Shown piece after piece: positions 8,842 to 14,032 of a DNA stretch of 14,032 nt. Source of the DNA: Cyclostephanos tholiformis (Eukaryota > Bacillariophyta > Thalassiosirophyceae > Thalassiosirales > Thalassiosiraceae); the NCBI GenBank assembly GCA_036939975.1, contig JALLPB010000635.1:1-14032 (forward strand). The letters run 5' to 3'. The notes under the pieces are model-generated. The model did not search any database. It was not told the origin of the DNA and saw only the letters and a program-made list of their open reading frames with translations. A program made the position numbers and the translations under genes. Numbering within the stretch: the first letter of the stretch is position 1; each line of letters begins with the position of its first letter.

Positions 8842-10968
8842 TTAAGTAAGCGTAAATGATGGGCGCCGTCTATCCACTGAATCATCAAAACATGAATCTA
8901 TGTTGCGGCGTAGCTCCTCATTGGATTCACTTTTATCGCAGATACCAGAACAGGGACAGCCAAGGTAAGGTGCAAAAAAACGGTAGAGTGGATTGTCCTT
9001 ACTCCAAAATAGAGTATCATCTAAAATGCTATCCACATCCTCCCCATCACCACCCGCAACGCCTCCTGTTTCTGGAACGGCAACTATTATAAAAATAAAG
9101 CTCGCCAATGAGCAAGAGAAGTACAGCCAAAATGGCATAGCAGCACCATACTTCTCCTGGCCGGATAAGAATGTGTATGACACTAACGCGGCGCAGCCAT
9201 GATTCAGCACTGTTGATATACCTAACATCCGCCCGCGGATTGACGCAGGGCTCAACTCTGATGTTATCAGCCAATTGATTGCCCCATAGGATAGAGCGAA
9301 GCCAGCGACTACTCCGGTGCAGCCAATCAAGACTAACGCATGTTGAATTTTCGAATGAGAAAGATCCGTTTGACCAGAGTCTGTCACATACCGATCCTCC
9401 CAACTAACCGAAAACGCAAACGCGAGAAATAGCAGGGAAACTGTTATAATCCCCACACCAGCTTTCATCAAAAACAGCCTACCCAGATGATCGACCTGGA
9501 ATGATAAAGCGCGACATGGTATGTGCAACGTTTGATTAGCGACAGATTTTGGGATCTACTATCTCGAAGCTCACTAGAAATCAGCACTCACCTGGAATAA
9601 TACGAAGGTGGTGACAATCAATTTGAGCACACCGAGAATGATTGTCGTCGTCAGAAGCCCCGAAGCGATGGCGCCTCCATTCTCGGAAGCCTCCTTGTCA
9701 TTGTAATCGTAAAATATCTCAGCAAATATCACAGGAGCTAAGTGCGATGCAAAGAGTTGTTTGAGAAGTGGCAAGTCAATATCTCCCTTTGTCAGCCAGC
9801 GCAAACGAAAAAAAACTAACCATAATTAAGAATGTTGATATGCCCGCAAAACTGCTCTGATATATCAAGAATTGCAATTCTTTACGAGGCGAATACGAAG
9901 CGAGGCGCGGTTTAATGTCCCATTCATGCATGCAATAAAAATGAAGGGTCCATCGTGAATATGGGACCGATGACACATTGAATTTCAACGAACTACTCAC
10001 ATGACGGCCTGCCTCCAATAATTGAAAATTGGCGGACAATCGTCCAACATGAAGAAATTAGCCTCCTGATATTCGAGGAGGACACTCTGTTCCGATCGAC
10101 CAAGCACCTCGTCCTCAACCTCCGCGATCCTTCCAGCCAAGGGATCGATACCGCTCTCCACAGCGGTGCCACGGGGGATAATCCGACGCAACGCGGCGTG
10201 GGCCTTATCGTGAAATCCCTGTTCCGCTAGCCATTCCGGACTTTCCGGCATGGCCCTCATGCCCATCCATTGCAACGTCGCCAATAATCCCATGACCACG
10301 CCGAATAGTAGCCTCCATCCCTCCTCGAAGTCGAGGGTCACGGTCAGTGCGTACGCGACGAGGTAAGACACCAAGAAACCGAGCGCGATATTCCATTCCA
10401 CCGCCGTGACCAACGCCCCGCGAATGTTCTGGTGATGTTCGACGCTCGCTAGCTCGGTGAGGTAACTCACGGCCGCGACGAGGGACACCCCCGACGCGCA
10501 TCCGGCGATGAATCGACCAGCCAACAACGTGTCGTAATTGGGCGCGACAGTCAGAACGAAGGCGGCCAGGACGAAGAGGCCATCCATGTACATCATGGAC
10601 GATCTCCTACCCAACCGATCGCAGGCGTAGCCACCGAAGGGACTGCCGATCATGAGTCCGATGAAGAAGAACGATGTGATGCTCTCGGTTTGCGACGAGG
10701 ACAGGTCGAACGAGGACTGGAGGGACGAGAGCGACCCCCCGACGACGCCGAGTTGATAGCCGAATAGAAGGCCCGAGATGGAGGCGTAGAACGTCGCGAG
10801 TAATAGGGTTCGAGGTATTGGAGGTCTTGACATTCCGTCAGTCGTCGATCGTGACAAGGGTTTGGTGGCAGCGACGACTTCGGGGAAACCCTTTCCCGTC
10901 GATCGACTATCGTCGTGGCCGGATAAATCGAACGAGGGCTCCGGTGTAGCTTCGGGCGCCGAGCCCAT
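8842..10968 (-). CDS. Sugar-porter family MFS transporter
   Basis: Four exons on the minus strand (10968-10001, 9879-9821, 9737-9592, 9495-8842) join in agreeing phases across introns of 121, 83 and 96 nt, giving 608 aa. Sugar-porter signatures appear in order: GYQLGVVGG in TM1, GGYACDRLGRR (112-122) between TM2 and TM3, AGRFIAGCASG in TM4, YLTELASVEHHQNIRG, PESPEWL (241-247), EQFCGHINILNYAPVIF at TM7 (331-347), VDHLGRL (392-398), ELSPASIRGR (471-480) and PETGG (532-536) after TM12. The 59-nt second exon supplies the TM7 core and confirms the splice joins, because only those joins give the QF-G-INxxxYAP pattern. The cytosolic N-terminus (about 50 aa) is long and polar. The usual R of PESPRWL is E here. 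The substrate could be a hexose, an inositol or another polyol and cannot be told. Exon 1 is clearly richer in G+C than the other exons. Confidence 0.92.
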
Positions 10969-11244
10969 TATTGCAAAGGAGGGGGGCTGGCGGTAGATCT
11001 TACACCACTATTTGACAGTCAGGTCCCGTACCAAGCTTCAATGCAACCATATTATTATTGCAAATAATTAGGTAGGAGTATTGTTTTTTTATGTCACACT
11101 TTCTGTTTCATTATTTTTGTCACAAAATTATTTTTGGGAACAACCGAAATGACCGCTATCTCACACAATAAATCAGCCCTCCCCCCTAAAATTAAGACTC
11201 CCTCAACTCGAAGTCTATGTAGTGATGCCAATCTGCCTATCTAT

Positions 11245-11259
11245 CTACCTAGTAGGTAG
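11245..11259. repeat. Short palindrome CTACCTAGTAGGTAG
   Basis: Seven-base arms CTACCTA and TAGGTAG flank a single central G, preceded by a CTATCTAT run. It includes one copy of the 8-mer TACCTAGT that recurs in other gaps of this window. It could be a factor-binding site or a simple-sequence by-product. Confidence 0.7.
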
Positions 11260-11692
11260 TCAACCGGATTCATCAGCAACTCGGCGAGGCACGTCACTAC
11301 TCTAGCTTGCCGTCGCGTTCCACATATTCCTCGATAGTGTAAGTCTCAACAGCGATTTTTATGCAGGATCTTCGAATTCGTTACGTCGACGTTGAAAGGT
11401 TGAAGTCAAACAACCCCCCCCTGTTGGCGAGCATACTAGCGAACGGAAGTTACGACCTACTGACGTGGCGGGAGTTGGCGACGTAGCAGATACGAAAGGA
11501 GGGAAGGCTCCTCTCCAATGGGTGCAAGGAAGGCGATGGAGCCCAGGNACTTTTTAATAATAATCTCCAATTACTACGTTATACTTGGGCATGCTAATTG
11601 TCGGTCCCCGCGCAAGGAATCGCGAATAGTAGTTGCATCAACACCCCCCGAGATGTAAGCTGTCCGCCACCTGCCGCATCCCCGTAGCAACG

Positions 11693-11852
11693 CACGTGCA
11701 CAATCAGACGCTGCATCATGGGGGGGTAATTGTCAAGGAGCATGTTTTCCCATTTTCCTTGATTAGCAATGCCCACCCACATGCACGTTCAATCCAGACG
11801 CTGCAACACGAGGTAATTGGCAAGGAGCATGCTTTCCCAATTTCCTTGATTT
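11693..11852. repeat. Imperfect tandem duplication, period 87-90 nt
   Basis: Copy 1 (about 11693-11765) and copy 2 (about 11780-11852) share the blocks CAGACGCTGCA, GGTAATTG-CAAGGAGCATG, TTTCCCA and TTTCCTTGATT in the same order. The CAGACG blocks are 90 nt apart and the CCTTGATT blocks 87 nt apart, so small indels have built up since duplication. In copy 2 the stretch 11816-11841 is an imperfect inverted repeat (ATTGG ... CCAAT arms, A-T and G-C pairs inside, two mismatches). No reading frame is conserved between the copies. Confidence 0.8.
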
Positions 11853-12309
11853 AGGCTGGGCGGACATACCATCTTCGGGAGCACGAACAAGCCTCGATTA
11901 CAAATTGAGAAAGGCGAGGCAGAAACGCAATCCTTGTACCACCTACAAGACAAGGTAGGATGCGCTTCGCGGGTGCGGAGGCGGGAGTTGCAATGCCGAT
12001 GGCAATTTCAGGAACGGGCCGAATTATACGGACGCCGCGATGAAGATGGGGGTGGAGAGAGAAATGGCCGGAATTTATCAGAAGAATCTCTAATGAAGTT
12101 GAATATTTTATTATCTATCTAAAAACCGAAATGTGACTTCGCCACTACTATCCTGCGAGCACAATTCTTCAAGTGTAAGCCAAAAGCACATCATCTCAAT
12201 CCCACGTTTGTCCGATAAGTTTCTGTGACGAGTTAAGTATCTGGTGTGAACTAGCGTTTTCCCCAACTCACATAACAAGACACGCTGACTCTGGTTGTTG
12301 CCATACTGT

Positions 12310-13687
12310 TTATCCCCTCTTGAGTTGCTTGTTCTTCTGATACACTGTTTCGGCACCCTTTTTTGTATCGGAGCGAGTGACTCGTTTTTTCGTCATGCCC
12401 CAATGCTTCTCAACTTCACTGGAGGTGAATTCACTGAGTGCATACAAACCACTGCGGCATATTTCCCAGGCCTTGACGAATATAGGGTCGCAGGGAACGC
12501 CGTAAGCTTTAGTTTTGCATCCCGCTGTCTTGCTAGGTTTGATCTTATTGTTTCGGCGGTAGATATAGCCAGTGTGCCCTTCGGCGGACCCGTGCATCGA
12601 TGTATGTGTTTGTACGATAAGCTCAATATTGAACCCGTATTCTTCAATCATCAGCTTTGGTCCATGGTAGCAGATAAGGTAACCGGACTGGCTTTTATTG
12701 TACATTTCAGCGAGTTTGTGGAAAAGGCGCGGTGGAAAGCTGAAGCATAGAATTTTTTTTTAGCGGATCTTGTCGTTCACACATAACAAACATATATTGT
12801 AACTACCTAGCTCACCCAATGTCAAACATGTAAACGTGGGTAAACGGATCGAAGAAGATTGCCTCGGTAATATCTCCATGCGACAAGTATAGACTATGAC
12901 CAATCTTTAACGAGTTTGCCCCGTTTGCTTCATCCTCCACGGCAGCCTTCAAAACATGCTCCAAATTGGACATGCCCAGCATCCATCGTACGTGCTCCAT
13001 CTCGATGCCATAACTGAATGCAACGCCCGGATATTGCGCAACGTGGAGATTGGGTTTGCCCAATCCACAGCCAACGTCTATGAAACGACTGTCCTTGGAT
13101 AGGCCAGTATGCTCAATCATAAGATTCGTCATCTTTTGCATCGATCCCATGGTGAGCTCTCCGTAGATTGCCCCACCGTGGCCGTTCCCACCAATACTGC
13201 CGGTGTGTCTCTGGACAATGTTATAAACACGTTGGACAATAGGTGGTACCGCAATCGGCTTCGTGTCGCCACCGAAAGGCATTTTCTTTCTGGGATATGC
13301 AACTGTTTCCTTTTCCTGTTGATCGCCTTTATCGACGATGAGTTTTGTGACATTGGCACGGTCAGACAAGACGAGAGACCGACGAGCATTAGACGTCTTT
13401 GCCACTAATGAAATCATCTCCCTTGTGCTCATCTTCTCCGGGGCTACTGGCGTCACCACGTTTGCGGTGTCACTTGACGTGAGTTGGGCGGTGGCAAAAC
13501 GCTTTAAAGGCGTACGTGGAGATTTGCTATCAGGTTCCATTTCATCATCCCGTGTTGGATGTTGCAAACGTTTGGTGGGCAATGATGCGTTCGTAGCTAC
13601 CGATGCTGTGTCGACTTTATTTCTTCCGCTTTTGCAAGGTGTCGTCGTCATGGTGATCAGACTCGCACTATGACCTCGTGGTACCAT
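12310..13687 (-). CDS. DOT1-like SAM-dependent methyltransferase
   Basis: Two exons on the minus strand (13687-12816 and 12739-12310) join in phase 2 across a 76-nt intron (donor GTGAGC, acceptor CTTCAG), giving 433 aa. Residues 1-140 are polar, rich in S, T, K and R, and probably disordered. The catalytic part starts near 150: IYGEL (174-178) resembles the YGE motif of DOT1 enzymes, FIDVGCGLGKPNLH (202-215) is the SAM-binding motif I, E229 in YGIEMEHVRW is the likely ribose-binding acid, and SHGDITE (269-275) is a further motif. HVYMFDIG|FPPRLFHKL crosses the intron where DOT1 has its substrate-side loop. The tail (about 340-433) is basic. DOT1 methylates histone H3 lysine 79 without a SET domain; that target is an inference, and another protein target is possible. 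The ATG at 13651 (context CACCATGA) may be the true start instead of 13687, removing 12 residues. Confidence 0.82.
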
Positions 13688-14032
13688 AATATATATCAGT
13701 TGAGCGTGGGAAACTCACATTTTTTTCATCAGTGGCGGAATGAAGTTTGATGAGCACCGAGCCGGCCGATTCATGTGTTATGTTTTTATTTCGCACAGGA
13801 ATTTAATAGTAATGTCAATTATTAATTCCTCTGCTGGTAGGGTCTAACGAGACAGACTCCCAAATACTAAACCTTCTCTCTCCAGTCGACTGTACGATAT
13901 GTTGTAGTACCTAGTGTAATAGTGGCGGGAGCGCCCCCCAGACCATCCCGTCTCCCTATCAGTGCGCATGGAACATTCTAATGCTTTACATACAGATGTT
14001 TAATACCGCACTCTACGTACTTCAGTCTGTTC
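13688..14032. other. Upstream region of the methyltransferase gene
   Basis: These 345 bp should hold the promoter of the minus-strand methyltransferase. An AT-rich ATATATAT-like patch lies directly before the first ATG (about 13687-13697). One copy of the 8-mer TACCTAGT is at 13908-13915. No gene is visible up to the edge of the window. Confidence 0.5.

Larger units (their letters stand above)
10969..12309. other. 1.3-kb region with no convincing gene
   Basis: This is the longest gene-free stretch. The part next to the transporter (10969-11160) should hold its promoter and 5' leader and is AT-rich, with ATTATTTTTG twice near 11111 and 11127. The middle has a palindrome (11245-11259) and an ambiguous base at 11548. 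Positions 11693-11852 hold an imperfect tandem duplication. The only reading frames are short (up to 81 codons), lack recognisable motifs and look random. The part near 12120-12309 probably includes the 3' end of the methyltransferase transcript. I saw no tRNA or rRNA. Confidence 0.6.

Noticed and set aside
9776..10039. An 87-codon minus-strand frame through transporter intron 1, exon 2 and intron 2 that at first resembles a TM7 start (RKELQFL ... FAGIST).
   Set aside because: No acceptor AG exists that could join it to exon 1. The canonical GT-AG joins give another frame with the proper QF-G-INxxxYAPVIF motif and correct phase on both sides.
11120..11140. ATTTTTGG, similar to an Sm-protein binding site of a spliceosomal snRNA.
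   Set aside because: No flanking stems or conserved snRNA sequence were found; AT-rich DNA gives this by chance.
11339..11366. GTAAGT followed by TGCAG on the plus strand, like a mini-intron.
   Set aside because: It would be only about 28 nt, far shorter than the other introns, and no coding sequence flanks it.
10969..12309. Possibility that the gene-free region holds a mobile element or an unusual system.
   Set aside because: No transposase, reverse transcriptase, terminal inverted repeat, target-site duplication or evenly spaced repeat array was seen.
12295..12750. A 151-codon plus-strand frame opposite methyltransferase exon 2.
   Set aside because: It has no recognisable motif, and the opposite strand encodes the continuation of the methyltransferase with an in-phase splice join.

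Overview
This is a gene-dense stretch of a eukaryotic nuclear genome. Five of the seven genes carry short spliceosomal introns (76 to 121 nt, all GT-AG), and the proteins are typical eukaryotic families: GPI-anchor synthesis, a WDR44-type Rab effector, a DOT1-like methyltransferase and a sugar porter. Short introns, gaps of under 350 bp between most genes and mixed codon use fit a microalga, most likely a stramenopile such as a diatom. That assignment is an inference from gene style, not from a marker gene. One ambiguous base (n) lies at 11548.

Layout, left to right: (1) a PIG-A glycosyltransferase on + (213-1744, two exons); (2) a low-complexity acidic/basic protein of unknown function on - (1835-2755); (3) a histidine-phosphatase protein fused to a C-terminal GNAT domain on + (3042-4572, two exons), divergent from gene 2; (4) an organelle-targeted nucleoside diphosphate kinase on - (4717-5722, four exons); (5) a WDR44-like WD40 protein on + (6049-8757, no intron), divergent from gene 4; (6) a sugar-porter MFS transporter on - (8842-10968, four exons); (7) about 1.3 kb without a convincing gene but with an imperfect 87-90 nt tandem duplication; (8) a DOT1-like SAM methyltransferase on - (12310-13687, two exons). 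Genes 1 to 6 alternate strands, so they form convergent pairs with 84-144 bp between stops and divergent pairs sharing about 290-330 bp.

The genes do not form one pathway and I see no operon-like or defence-like system; they are mostly housekeeping genes of unrelated function. The most notable items are the phosphatase-GNAT fusion, an exact-consensus FFAT motif at the N-terminus of the WDR44-like protein, the presequence of the NDP kinase, and the DOT1-like methyltransferase with a long disordered N-terminus. Exon joins were worked out by hand from splice-site sequence, reading phase and remembered family patterns, and no database search was possible.
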